A stretch of 34,433 nt of DNA from Chamaesiphon sp. 341R_metabat_111 (GTDB taxonomy: Bacteria; Cyanobacteriota; Cyanobacteriia; Cyanobacteriales; Chamaesiphonaceae): contig JANXVE010000038.1 in the NCBI GenBank assembly GCA_025351825.1, forward strand, positions 1 through 34,433, read 5' to 3'. A program made the translations under genes and the position numbers. The notes beneath the pieces were generated by a model. The model did not search any database. It was not told where the DNA came from and saw only the letters and a list, made by a program, of their open reading frames with translations. Below, piece by piece: positions 1 through 7,424 of this stretch (the first letter of the stretch is position 1; each line of letters starts with the position of its first letter).

Positions 1-2
1 GA

Positions 3-122
3 CTTGCACTCAATGAGCATCTACTTGAGAGATTTATTTCCATGTTAGGGCTTGACCAGACTTTGATTAAAGCCCATCCTAACTATGACAGCCTTCTACA
101 GTATGGCTCGTTGGCTCCATAA
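3..122 (+). CDS. C-terminal fragment of an unrecognised protein (runs off left edge)
   Basis: An open frame enters from the left edge and stops with TAA at 120-122, giving about 39 residues that end in ...QYGSLAP. It overlaps the start of the truncated ABC gene in another frame by up to 38 bases. I do not recognise the family, and the piece does not resemble the missing membrane part of the ABC exporter. It may be the true tail of an upstream gene or chance coding in a degenerate region. Confidence 0.25.
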   Translation, partial: LALNEHLLERFISMLGLDQTLIKAHPNYDSLLQYGSLAP

Positions 123-996
123 ATCTGTCCGGACTATTGTAGTATACGGACTACCCCAAATCGGCAAATTCTCAGCAGAGTTGCTGTCGGGCTATATCCT
201 TACCATGTCATACCTGATGCGCCCGATTAGTACCCTGTTATCGATTTTACCGAGCTTAAGCCAAGCAGGTGTGGCACTGCGGAAGATCGACACGCTGGGA
301 TTGTCTCTAGCTAGCCGTGCTGAAGCTCTGACACGGATAACTAGCAGTCAGAATGAGTTTAAGCGGATTGAAATTAGGCAAGCTACCCACAGCTATCAGT
401 TAGCTGGAGCAGATACTACTTTTACACTAGGTCCGATCGATCTTACCCTCCAGCCTGGTGAATTGGTATTTATTGTTGGTGGTAATGGCAGTGGCAAATC
501 TACTTTGGCAAAGCTATTAACTGGCTTGTATGTGCCAGATGGTGGTGAAGTTAAGCTAGATGGCAACTTAATTGACGATCGCAATCGTGAATTATATCGA
601 CAGTTATTTTCGACAGTATTTGCTGACTTCTACTTATTCGATCGATTTATCGGTTTACACTCAGCCGATGTAGATGCTCAAGCTAAAACGTACCTGGAGC
701 AACTCCAACTCACCCATAAAGTCTCCGTTCAAGATGGTAAACTTTCCACTCTCACCCTTTCTCAAGGTCAGCGCAAACGGTTAGCCCTGCTCACCGCCTA
801 TCTCGAAGATCGCCCAATTTACCTATTCGATGAATGGGCAGCAGACCAAGATCCATTTTTCCGCGAGATATTCTACCAACAGCTTTTACCCGAACTAAAA
901 CAACGTGGTAAATTAGTCATCGTCATCAGTCATGACGATCGATATTTTCATCTAGCCGATCGAGTCCTCAAGTTAGACTATGGGAAAATTGTTTAG
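85..996 (+). pseudogene. N-terminally truncated cyclic-peptide export ABC transporter (SyrD/PvdE-like)
   Basis: The protein (303 aa) has a complete ABC ATPase domain: Walker A GGNGSGKST at 132-140, signature LSQGQ at 225-229, Walker B YLFDE at 246-250 and H-loop His283. Before it lies only the last part of a membrane domain, with the SGYILT...YLMRPI stretch at about 35-47 typical of cyclic-peptide exporters. Intact members of this family are roughly 540 aa with six membrane segments, so about 240 residues are missing. The frame upstream of ATG 85 is closed by stops at 46 and 76. Residues 1-18 are not hydrophobic, as if a recombination or deletion junction lay there. ATG 103 is an alternative start. 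A working half-transporter is unlikely, so I call it a remnant, although an expressed stand-alone ATPase cannot be excluded. No peptide synthetase gene is visible. Confidence 0.7.
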
Positions 997-1440
997 TTGA
1001 TAGTTAATAGTTGATATTTGATAACGAACTACTTAGTCTCCCAGTCTCCCAGTCCCCCAGTCTCCTAGTCCCCACACTCCGCCAAATTACCGTATTAATT
1101 GTATCGATCGACACTCCATTGGTGCAGTGTCATACTTAACTTTTTCTGAAATATTAAATAAAGTCGATCGGAACAGAATCGTTGCAGCCTATAATAGATG
1201 TCATCTTAACGATCGATAATTTGACAGTTAACTGTATCGTGACTATCAGTATTTAAGCTGGTAAAGCGATTAGGCTATGTTATGCCAGTGTTGAAAATAG
1301 TAAAGCTTGTGTGTGGCAATTATTGCCAAGTCAAACTAGGCAGCTCGAAAGAGCCACTCTGAATTAATGACTCAAGCGACTTAATTCAAATTGAGATCGA
1401 GTAGAACACCTTTAAATCTAACTGTAAGGAGCACCCCCAA
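997..1440. other. Intergenic region with C/T-rich repeat and porin 5' leader
   Basis: This 444-base gap holds no convincing gene. At about 1038-1075 there is a CTCCCAGTC-type simple repeat of the kind that recurs elsewhere in the window. A TATAAT hexamer at 1190-1195 could be the -10 element for the porin, which would give a leader of over 200 bases. No matching -35 hexamer is obvious at 17 bp. The porin ribosome binding site, AAGGAG, lies about 11 bases before ATG 1441. Confidence 0.4.
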
Positions 1441-3036
1441 ATGTCATCAGCATTCTGGAAATCTGTATTAATTAGTCCCGTAGCCTTGAGCGTCAGTCTG
1501 TTATTAGCCAGCGGGTCGATGGCGGCACCAATTAGGGACAATCCCCATGTAGCACCAATCAAATTAGCGGCTGGTGAAGCAGCTCCGACCAATCCTGCTG
1601 AAGTTGCTTCCGATATCGTCAAGCCTGGGGACTGGCAATATACCGCCCTTCAAGGTGTTGCTGCCAAATATGGCTGTGGTGCTAACCTCACCAATCAGCC
1701 TGTTTCGCAACTAGAATTTGCTCGTGTCCTGAATACTTGCTTGGCAAGAGTAGAACCATTACTCGCGCAACAATCACCATCAGCCCCACCATCACCATCA
1801 GCTCAACCAGGCACTCAACAACCACCAGCAGTAACTGCGGCGGATCTCGAAGTCATCAAAAGATTGACTCAAGAATACCGCGCTCAACTGACTGAAATCG
1901 ACGTTCGGCTGACTGGTGCTGACAAAAAAATCGCTCAGGCGCAAGCAAATCAATTTTCTACTACTACCAAGCTCAAAGGTGAGGTAATCTTCAACTTAGC
2001 TGGGACTACTAGTGGATCGAATTCTAATAATACGGTACTTGGCGATCGAGTGCGGCTACTGTTTGAAACTAGCTTCAATGGTCAAGACAGGCTCTGGACC
2101 AGACTCGCAACTGGCAACCAACCTGGTGTAACTGGCAACCTCAAGAATGGCTCAACTGCTGAAGGTGCTCAGGTATCTGAAAGCAACAATAATAATGCTG
2201 TTGGTATTGACTGGTTAGCTTATCAATTTCCTGTTAGCAATACCAATGTCTACGTAGCTGCATACAACGGTCTTCACGTTGATTATGCCCCTAGCTATGG
2301 ATCGAATTTCGATGACTTCACAGGTGGTAGTGGTGCCCTCTCAAACTTCGCTGAATCTAGCCCCATCTACAAAATTGGTGGTGGTGCTGGAATTGGTACT
2401 AGTTTACCATTTGCAGAGAATGGGTTAAAATCCTTGACCGTCGGATACTTTGCTGGTGCTACTAGTGCCAATAGACCCGTCGCTGGTCAAGGTTTATTCA
2501 ATGGTGACTATGCCCTACTCGGACAGTTGAACTTTAAACTGTCCGATAAATTAGATGCTGGTCTAACCTACGTCAATAGCTACCATACTGGGGCTAATGC
2601 TATTTATAACTTTGGTGGCGGCTCTGGTGGCTTAACTGGTACTGGGCTGGCGAACTTAGCTACTGCTGGTACTAAGGCAAATTCTTACGGTGCTGAGTTT
2701 GCATTTAAGGCCAGCGACACGCTAGCATTCAATGGATTTGTGATGAATACTAGTGCTGACAAAGCGACAATTGGTAAACAAGATCTCTGGAGCTATGGTG
2801 CTGGGGTATCAGTTCCCAATATTGATGGCAAAGGTGGTTTAGCTGGGTTGTTAGTTGGTGCAGAGCCTTATGTTGGTGGTGTTGGTAGCGTCCCTTATCA
2901 CATCGAAGGTTTCTACAAGTACAAATTTAGCGACAACCTCAGTATCACACCTGGATTAATTTATCTCACTGCGCCTAATCAAGTTAATAGTAACGGTGCC
3001 TTAATTGGTGTTGTAAGAACTACTTTCACTTTTTAG
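1441..3036 (+). CDS. SLH-domain outer-membrane porin (cyanobacterial iron-uptake/OprB-like family)
   Basis: Predicted 531-aa trimeric-type porin of the cyanobacterial outer membrane. A signal peptide covers about 1-29 (hydrophobic core, then SMAAP). An SLH-like segment lies at about 57-107 (DIVKPGDWQYTAL...EFARVLNTCL) and would anchor the protein to peptidoglycan-linked polymer. A Pro/Ser-rich linker follows at 112-130 and a short coiled coil at about 133-170. From about 176 the Gly/Asn/aromatic-rich alternating pattern is that of a beta-barrel, and the chain ends in ...TFTF, with the terminal Phe expected for BAM-dependent insertion. The AAGGAG ribosome binding site supports ATG 1441. The gene is monocistronic, closed by a strong terminator. 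Family members are annotated as general or iron-uptake porins; the solute cannot be read from sequence. Confidence 0.9.
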   Translation: MSSAFWKSVLISPVALSVSLLLASGSMAAPIRDNPHVAPIKLAAGEAAPTNPAEVASDIVKPGDWQYTALQGVAAKYGCGANLTNQPVSQLEFARVLNTCLARVEPLLAQQSPSAPPSPSAQPGTQQPPAVTAADLEVIKRLTQEYRAQLTEIDVRLTGADKKIAQAQANQFSTTTKLKGEVIFNLAGTTSGSNSNNTVLGDRVRLLFETSFNGQDRLWTRLATGNQPGVTGNLKNGSTAEGAQVSESNNNNAVGIDWLAYQFPVSNTNVYVAAYNGLHVDYAPSYGSNFDDFTGGSGALSNFAESSPIYKIGGGAGIGTSLPFAENGLKSLTVGYFAGATSANRPVAGQGLFNGDYALLGQLNFKLSDKLDAGLTYVNSYHTGANAIYNFGGGSGGLTGTGLANLATAGTKANSYGAEFAFKASDTLAFNGFVMNTSADKATIGKQDLWSYGAGVSVPNIDGKGGLAGLLVGAEPYVGGVGSVPYHIEGFYKYKFSDNLSITPGLIYLTAPNQVNSNGALIGVVRTTFTF

Positions 3037-3081
3037 TTGAATCAATCATTTGACCAATAGTAAGTCAAATTTCATTTCTAG

Positions 3082-3120
3082 CTAGCTAAAAGAGTTATTT
3101 AACTTTTAGCTAGTTTTTTA
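3082..3120 (+). terminator. Rho-independent terminator of the porin gene
   Basis: A perfect 11-bp stem (CTAGCTAAAAG at 3082-3092 with CTTTTAGCTAG at 3103-3113) and a 10-base loop are followed by TTTTTTATT. It begins 45 bases after the porin stop codon. Confidence 0.85.
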
Positions 3121-3198
3121 TTATTTGAATCCGATCGTTTACATATTGCTATCCCCAATAATTAGATCTGGATACACATCGATCTCAATTATTTAGTC

Positions 3199-3708
3199 TC
3201 AACTTAAATACTTAGGTGGAATCACGCAATGAAGCTGTGCCATTTCAATTCCTATTTGACGATCTAAAAATTTTAAACCGATCGTGCCGCCCTTTTTGAG
3301 GATTAACTTGTGGCAGACTTTGCCAAATACGAGTAATTCAGCCCACTCACTCAAAGTTGGTTCGTGTCCGACCAAAGCCAGTCGAGAAATAGCTGTGTTC
3401 GGAGGTCTAGCATTCCAATCCGTCAGCCAAGCAGATAGATTGCCGCCTGGTTTGAGGTCTGAAGATAGCTCTAGTTGAGAACTAAGTTGGTTGTCGATGA
3501 GGATTTCTGCTGTTTGGCGAGCGCGAACAAGTGGACTAGTAATAATCAAGTCAAAAGTTAGTTCTAATTTTTGAAATTTGTGAGCAACTTGTGTAAAATT
3601 TTTGCGTCCTAGTTTAGTAAGTGTTCGGATTTCATCACTAGCAATTAAATTTGGGATGAGGAAGTCTGGATCTTCTGCAATACCGTGGCGAATTAGATAT
3701 AAATACAT
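3199..3708 (-). CDS. sixA: Phosphohistidine phosphatase SixA
   Basis: A 169-aa histidine-phosphatase-superfamily protein. The N-terminal motif LIRHG places the catalytic His at residue 8 with Arg7. SPLVRARQTAEIL (58-70) supplies the second phosphate-binding Arg, and VGHEPTLSEW (113-122) carries the second catalytic His115. Length and motifs match SixA, which removes phosphate from histidine-containing phosphotransfer domains in phosphorelays and from NPr in Enterobacteria. In cyanobacteria the physiological target is not settled. It is divergently transcribed from the membrane-protein gene at 3858, and two small palindromes occupy the shared 149-base gap. Confidence 0.88.
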   Translation of the reverse strand: MYLYLIRHGIAEDPDFLIPNLIASDEIRTLTKLGRKNFTQVAHKFQKLELTFDLIITSPLVRARQTAEILIDNQLSSQLELSSDLKPGGNLSAWLTDWNARPPNTAISRLALVGHEPTLSEWAELLVFGKVCHKLILKKGGTIGLKFLDRQIGIEMAQLHCVIPPKYLS

Positions 3709-3728
3709 ATTTTTTTAATTATTTGCGG

Positions 3729-3797
3729 CTAGTTATCGATTAATCTGGATGATAACTAGTGGGTGACTATTTGTGAACGATCGATAGATCTATCGAT
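3729..3797. promoter_or_regulatory. Two inverted repeats in the divergent sixA/membrane-protein promoter region
   Basis: A 9-bp perfect inverted repeat (CTAGTTATC at 3729-3737, GATAACTAG at 3751-3759, 13-base spacer) is followed by an 18-bp perfect palindrome ATCGATAGATCTATCGAT at 3780-3797. Both lie between divergent genes, where operators are expected. The second is made of GATC/CGAT words that are generally abundant here, so chance is possible. Confidence 0.35.
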
Positions 3798-3857
3798 TGT
3801 TGGGGAACTATAAAATTGGGTAATAAATATCTTAAGGATATCTTGGGTGCAGTAGTT

Positions 3858-4520
3858 ATGACACAGAATATGGGTGAGTTTGCAGATGGACGCAAACGAC
3901 GGTTTGATTGGGCGGCGATTTTACCCAAGCGACAAGCTTGGATTCAGACTTTAATTTTATTGCCTTTTGGCTTGCCAGTGGCTAGCTTCTTGGGTTCGAG
4001 TTGGAATTTTTCAATTAATGCCATTATTGACGAGCAGCAGTATCTGGTGGCTGCGATCTCGATGGTGTTTAATATTTTACTCCCCAGTTTATTTTTTGCT
4101 TTCTTATTCCATTGGGGCTGGTACATCTGGAGACAATCACCAGTTACCTGGTACCCCCATCGGCAGTCATTGTGGGCGGGAGTTTATGCTACAGGTACAA
4201 TTGCAGTATCATTTGCGATCGTAGAGCTATTTAATCAGACGGTGGGAGTCTGCGGTAATGGCGGCTGGGGTGACATTGGCGATAATTTATTTTGCAATCT
4301 CAACGGCTATGGCTTTGAATCCAGATCCTGGTTTGGAGTTTGGTTCATCATCGCTGCTTATTGCTATCAGGCTCAAGGATTAATTAGTCGAATTTATCGG
4401 CACTATTCGCCATCAACCGATGTCAATGATTCTACGTCTCCAACTGCTCATAGTGAATTAGCTACCGATGATTTTGGATCCAATCCCCTCGATATCACTG
4501 CCACTAACGTTGAAGAATAG
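3858..4520 (+). CDS. Hypothetical four-helix inner-membrane protein
   Basis: A 220-aa protein of no family I recognise. After a basic, cytoplasmic-looking N-terminus (DGRKRRFDW) there are four likely membrane helices: TLILLPFGLPVASFL, a second in AAISMVFNILLPSLFFAF, a third in AGVYATGTIAVSFAIV and a fourth in FGVWFIIAAYCY. A loop with several Gly and two Cys (VCGNGGWGDIGDNLFCN) lies between helices 3 and 4. The C-terminal 40 residues are Ser/Thr/Asp-rich and probably disordered. ATG 3858 is preferred over the in-frame TTG at 3816; ATG 3870 is also possible, and no strong ribosome binding site decides. The next gene starts 30 bases downstream on the same strand, so the two are probably cotranscribed. 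Confidence 0.65.
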   Translation: MTQNMGEFADGRKRRFDWAAILPKRQAWIQTLILLPFGLPVASFLGSSWNFSINAIIDEQQYLVAAISMVFNILLPSLFFAFLFHWGWYIWRQSPVTWYPHRQSLWAGVYATGTIAVSFAIVELFNQTVGVCGNGGWGDIGDNLFCNLNGYGFESRSWFGVWFIIAAYCYQAQGLISRIYRHYSPSTDVNDSTSPTAHSELATDDFGSNPLDITATNVEE

Positions 4521-4550
4521 ACCGAGCACTTTTCGTCCCAATGGTAAAAT

Positions 4551-5378
4551 ATGACTAAATCGACTCAGCAGGCTCAAACAAGTAAATTGCTCAACCGAAA
4601 TCGTCATATTTTCAAACTGGGAAGCCTGTACCGCACCTTAATCGGTACAGCTATCGTTTGTCTGAGTTGCTGGGGGCAAAGCTTGCCAAGTGGTGCTAGT
4701 CCCATCACTGCCCAGGGCAGATCGAATCTAGTCGCTCAAACACCCGCTCAACCTGAGACACAACCAGCCGCAGGTAATAATAATTCGATCGAGATCGCCC
4801 CTGAAATTCTCAAGGGTAGCCCCGTTTTGCAGAAATGGCTCAAAGGGATTCCCGATGTCCAGGACGACATCAAAACCGAACCCAGCTTTCGGACACGGGT
4901 AAAAGTTGGCTACTCTCAATATCCCTCCGCCAATCAAGCTGGCGGATTTCATGCTGCTGTTGACGATATTTTCTTCGGGCGGAGCGGACTCTCAGCCAGT
5001 ATCAATTACAATTCTGCATCAACTGGCAAGCGCACCGCCTACGGTGTCGATGCTCAATATTATCTATTCCCACTCGGTGGTTATGTAAATATCACGCCAC
5101 TGGTGGGATTTCGCCATCTCGAAACCGATAAATACAACCGCGATGGTTTAAATCTGGGTGCAAAAGTGATGATCGTACCTTCCCGTGGCGGTGGTGCTGA
5201 TGTAGCGATTAGTCAAAGTTGGGTAGGATTTGGTAGCCCGACAGAAACAGGTTTGACGACATTCTCGGTTGGCTATGCCATCACTGAAAATCTGCGCCTG
5301 TCTACAGACATCCAGCAACAAAACGCCAAGGAAAACTACGACAGCCGCGTCGGCTTCGGCGTAGAGTGGATGCCGTAG
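4551..5378 (+). CDS. Predicted outer-membrane beta-barrel protein
   Basis: A 275-aa protein with a long signal region: a basic N-terminus, then a hydrophobic stretch LIGTAIVCLSCWG at about residues 31-43, with cleavage probably before the Gln/Pro-rich segment near 65. Residues about 110-275 form repeated alternating strands rich in Gly, Tyr and Asn (for example VRVGYSQYPS-like, SASINYNS, YGVDAQYYLFP, VNITPLVGFR, FGVEWMP), as in small outer-membrane barrels. No catalytic motif is visible. It follows the inner-membrane protein gene by 30 bases, so an envelope-spanning partnership is conceivable but is inference only. The stop at 5376-5378 is just 7 bases before a block of dispersed repeats. Confidence 0.6.
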   Translation: MTKSTQQAQTSKLLNRNRHIFKLGSLYRTLIGTAIVCLSCWGQSLPSGASPITAQGRSNLVAQTPAQPETQPAAGNNNSIEIAPEILKGSPVLQKWLKGIPDVQDDIKTEPSFRTRVKVGYSQYPSANQAGGFHAAVDDIFFGRSGLSASINYNSASTGKRTAYGVDAQYYLFPLGGYVNITPLVGFRHLETDKYNRDGLNLGAKVMIVPSRGGGADVAISQSWVGFGSPTETGLTTFSVGYAITENLRLSTDIQQQNAKENYDSRVGFGVEWMP

Positions 5379-5385
5379 TTGTCTT

Positions 5386-5614
5386 GCCTCCTCCCCGCAT
5401 CCTCGGGGAGGACTGAGGTGGGGTATAGATCTCCGCAGCACCAATAAGACTTCTTACCTCCTCCCCTTTCTAAGGGGAGGACTGAGGTGGGGTAGAGATC
5501 TCCGCCTCAAAACCAATAGACTTCGCTTGGAATTGGCATATCCCCCCGATCCCCGCTTGAATTGACGCGGAGATCTATACCCCACCCTAGCCCTCCCCTT
5601 ATAAAGGGGAGGGG
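5386..5614. repeat. Cluster of MITE-like arms: two direct copies and one inverted copy
   Basis: Three related ~50-bp units occur: 5386-5436 and 5456-5505 in one orientation (CTCC..GGGGAGG..GTGGGGTA.AGATCTCCGC) and 5567-5614 inverted (GCGGAGATCTATACCCCACC...). Each carries its own small CCTCCCC/GGGGAGG hairpin. Related arms recur at 12129-12343 and 20792-20840. The 5456-5614 pair has the form of a small element with terminal inverted repeats. It encodes nothing and lies between convergent genes. Confidence 0.75.
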
Positions 5615-5653
5615 ACAAATTTAAGAGGGGAATTGAGATCGCGGCCTGATTAG

Positions 5654-7000
5654 CTAATGATGCTGGTGATCGTTTAACCAGTAAAAATGAGTATGCTCGA
5701 TCGAAGGATGATCGTGAGCATGGACGTGAATCCCCCCATCGTGCCCGTGCTGATGGAGTAGCTCGTGCTTGTGACTGTGAACATGAGAAATAGCCTCATG
5801 TTCATGACTAGAGGCTGCTGGCGCGAAGGATAACTGCACAAATACCAGCACCGCCAATCCAATCCCGCCGGATATTGAAAACATCCACTCAGAATGCGCT
5901 GTACCAAGCCATCCCGCCAAAGGATAAGCAAAGCCCCACCACAGATGACTCCAGGCAAAATGCGCCGCGTAGACCTGTCCCTGTCGATGTTTGGGGATGC
6001 GATCGCCAATCGCAATCTGAGTCGGCAGATCGATCGCATTTTTACCAATCCCCACACATAGCCATAGTAAAATCAGGCCGAGAAAAGTCGATCGATCTGC
6101 AAAAAACATCGAGATTATCATCAAGATCGCACCGCCAAACATCAGCCAATGACGCGCCAGATATTTTTGCGTCGCAGCCACAATAAGCGCAGCAATCACC
6201 ATCCCCACTCCAAATGCCATCATTGCCCAACCGTACTCTCGATCGCTTAAATGTAAGATCGATCGAATATAACTCACAGTATTGACTAAAACTTGCCCGC
6301 CAATAATTGCACCAACTAATTGTAGTAACAGCGCGTAACGTAAGAATCCATCCCCAAATAATAACCGCGTCCCCATCGTCAATCGCGACCAATAACTAGT
6401 CTGTGGAGCAACTTCAGGGCTAGAACTAGCCACAGTCAACGGCTGACGCACCGAGAGAATTACCAGCGCAGCCAAGAAAAAACTACCGCTATCCAGCCAA
6501 AAAATTGTCCGCGCACCCAACCAACCCGCCATCACCCCAGCCAATCCTGGCCCAATCATACTCAAAGTTTGATAAGTAACTGAAGCCAGAGCCATTGCCG
6601 GAGCATACTCCTGAGGCTGAGTCACAATCGGAATAGTTGCCTGATAAGTCGGCGTGAAACAAGCATGAAAAATATTTATGAGTAGAACAACTGCATACAA
6701 CTGCCAAACAGTCTGAACAAAGGGCAATAGTCCCACCAACAACATCCGAACTACATGAGTACCGACCAAAATCGACTTACGATCTAACTTATCCGCAATT
6801 ATCCCCACAATTGGAGCACAAACAATAAACGCAACAATCCGACAAGTCAGAGCCGTAGCCAAAATACCAGGAGCACGATCTCCAGCCAAATCCACAGCTA
6901 ATAACGCCAATCCCAACCACGTCAGCGCGTCGCCGAGCAAACTAATTGCTTGAGCAGTATATAAGCGGGCAAAAGTTGGATTTTTGAGAGCTTGAAACAT
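5654..7000 (-). CDS. MFS exporter with histidine-rich C-terminal tail (NreB/NrsD-like metal efflux candidate)
   Basis: A 448-aa major facilitator with 12 predicted helices, an MFS loop motif (GIIADKLDRKS) between helices 2 and 3, and start ATG 7000 (the in-frame TTG 7003 is less likely). The last ~50 residues form a hydrophilic tail with 18 histidines arranged as HxH and HxHxH pairs. MFS pumps with this architecture include NreB of Achromobacter and NrsD of Synechocystis, which export nickel, and the histidine tail binds metal. Nickel or cobalt/zinc efflux is therefore the best guess; the metal is inferred from architecture only. A perfect 12-bp inverted repeat lies 58-87 bases upstream, consistent with a metal-responsive repressor, but no regulator gene is adjacent. 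Confidence 0.7.
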   Translation of the reverse strand: MFQALKNPTFARLYTAQAISLLGDALTWLGLALLAVDLAGDRAPGILATALTCRIVAFIVCAPIVGIIADKLDRKSILVGTHVVRMLLVGLLPFVQTVWQLYAVVLLINIFHACFTPTYQATIPIVTQPQEYAPAMALASVTYQTLSMIGPGLAGVMAGWLGARTIFWLDSGSFFLAALVILSVRQPLTVASSSPEVAPQTSYWSRLTMGTRLLFGDGFLRYALLLQLVGAIIGGQVLVNTVSYIRSILHLSDREYGWAMMAFGVGMVIAALIVAATQKYLARHWLMFGGAILMIISMFFADRSTFLGLILLWLCVGIGKNAIDLPTQIAIGDRIPKHRQGQVYAAHFAWSHLWWGFAYPLAGWLGTAHSEWMFSISGGIGLAVLVFVQLSFAPAASSHEHEAISHVHSHKHELLHQHGHDGGIHVHAHDHPSIEHTHFYWLNDHQHH

Positions 7001-7057
7001 CAATTAGCGGTCAACTTCTAGATAATTATGGCAAGAGTAACCCGTACTATTCTCAAA

Positions 7058-7087
7058 ATCAAAATGTTCTTATATGAACATTTTGAT
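7058..7087 (-). promoter_or_regulatory. Probable operator: 12-6-12 perfect inverted repeat upstream of the MFS exporter
   Basis: Arms ATCAAAATGTTC (7058-7069) and GAACATTTTGAT (7076-7087) are exactly complementary around a 6-base spacer. The repeat sits 58-87 bases before the exporter ATG, where a promoter operator is expected. There is no T-run, so it is not terminator-like. GAACAT half-sites are reminiscent of ArsR/SmtB-type metal-sensor sites, but the arm order is not the classical one and the binding family is a guess. Confidence 0.6.
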
Positions 7088-7260
7088 GGAGACCAGCTCG
7101 AAAAACATTCACAAGGAAATAGATATGATGACCTGTAACGAACGATGGATCGATCGAACAACAAAAACGACCTAAATTTGCGATCGAACACATTGCAGCC
7201 AACCGCATTAAAACACTAAATTATAGTACCCCTTCCGGTTGAAAATACTAGTGCTAACCG

Positions 7261-7370
7261 TAGATCCAGGGTACCCCTACAGATAACTTGTAGGGGTGCC
7301 CTCTCTTGTCGTTTTCTTATTCGGGGGTTCCCCCCGAATAAAAACGCCGCTTCATGGGTACCCACGGGAT
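7261..7370. repeat. Dispersed repeat with two hairpins (TGTAGGGGTGCCCT core and GGGGG/CCCCC stem)
   Basis: The first hairpin pairs 7268-7281 with 7289-7302 (13 of 14 bp). The second pairs TTATTCGGGGG at 7317-7327 with CCCCCGAATAA at 7331-7341 around a 3-base loop. The second hairpin and the following CGCCGCTTCATG recur at 30981-31020, and the first recurs at 11088-11121. The rest of the 7001-7424 gap shows no gene. Confidence 0.7.
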
Positions 7371-7424
7371 GTAGCAGTAATAGTATCTATGCATTGGTGC
7401 AAAATGTGAGTAAATCGCTTCTAA

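Noticed and set aside
7001-7003. TTG start one codon upstream of the MFS ATG
   Set aside because: TTG is rarely used next to an in-frame ATG and no ribosome binding site favours it.
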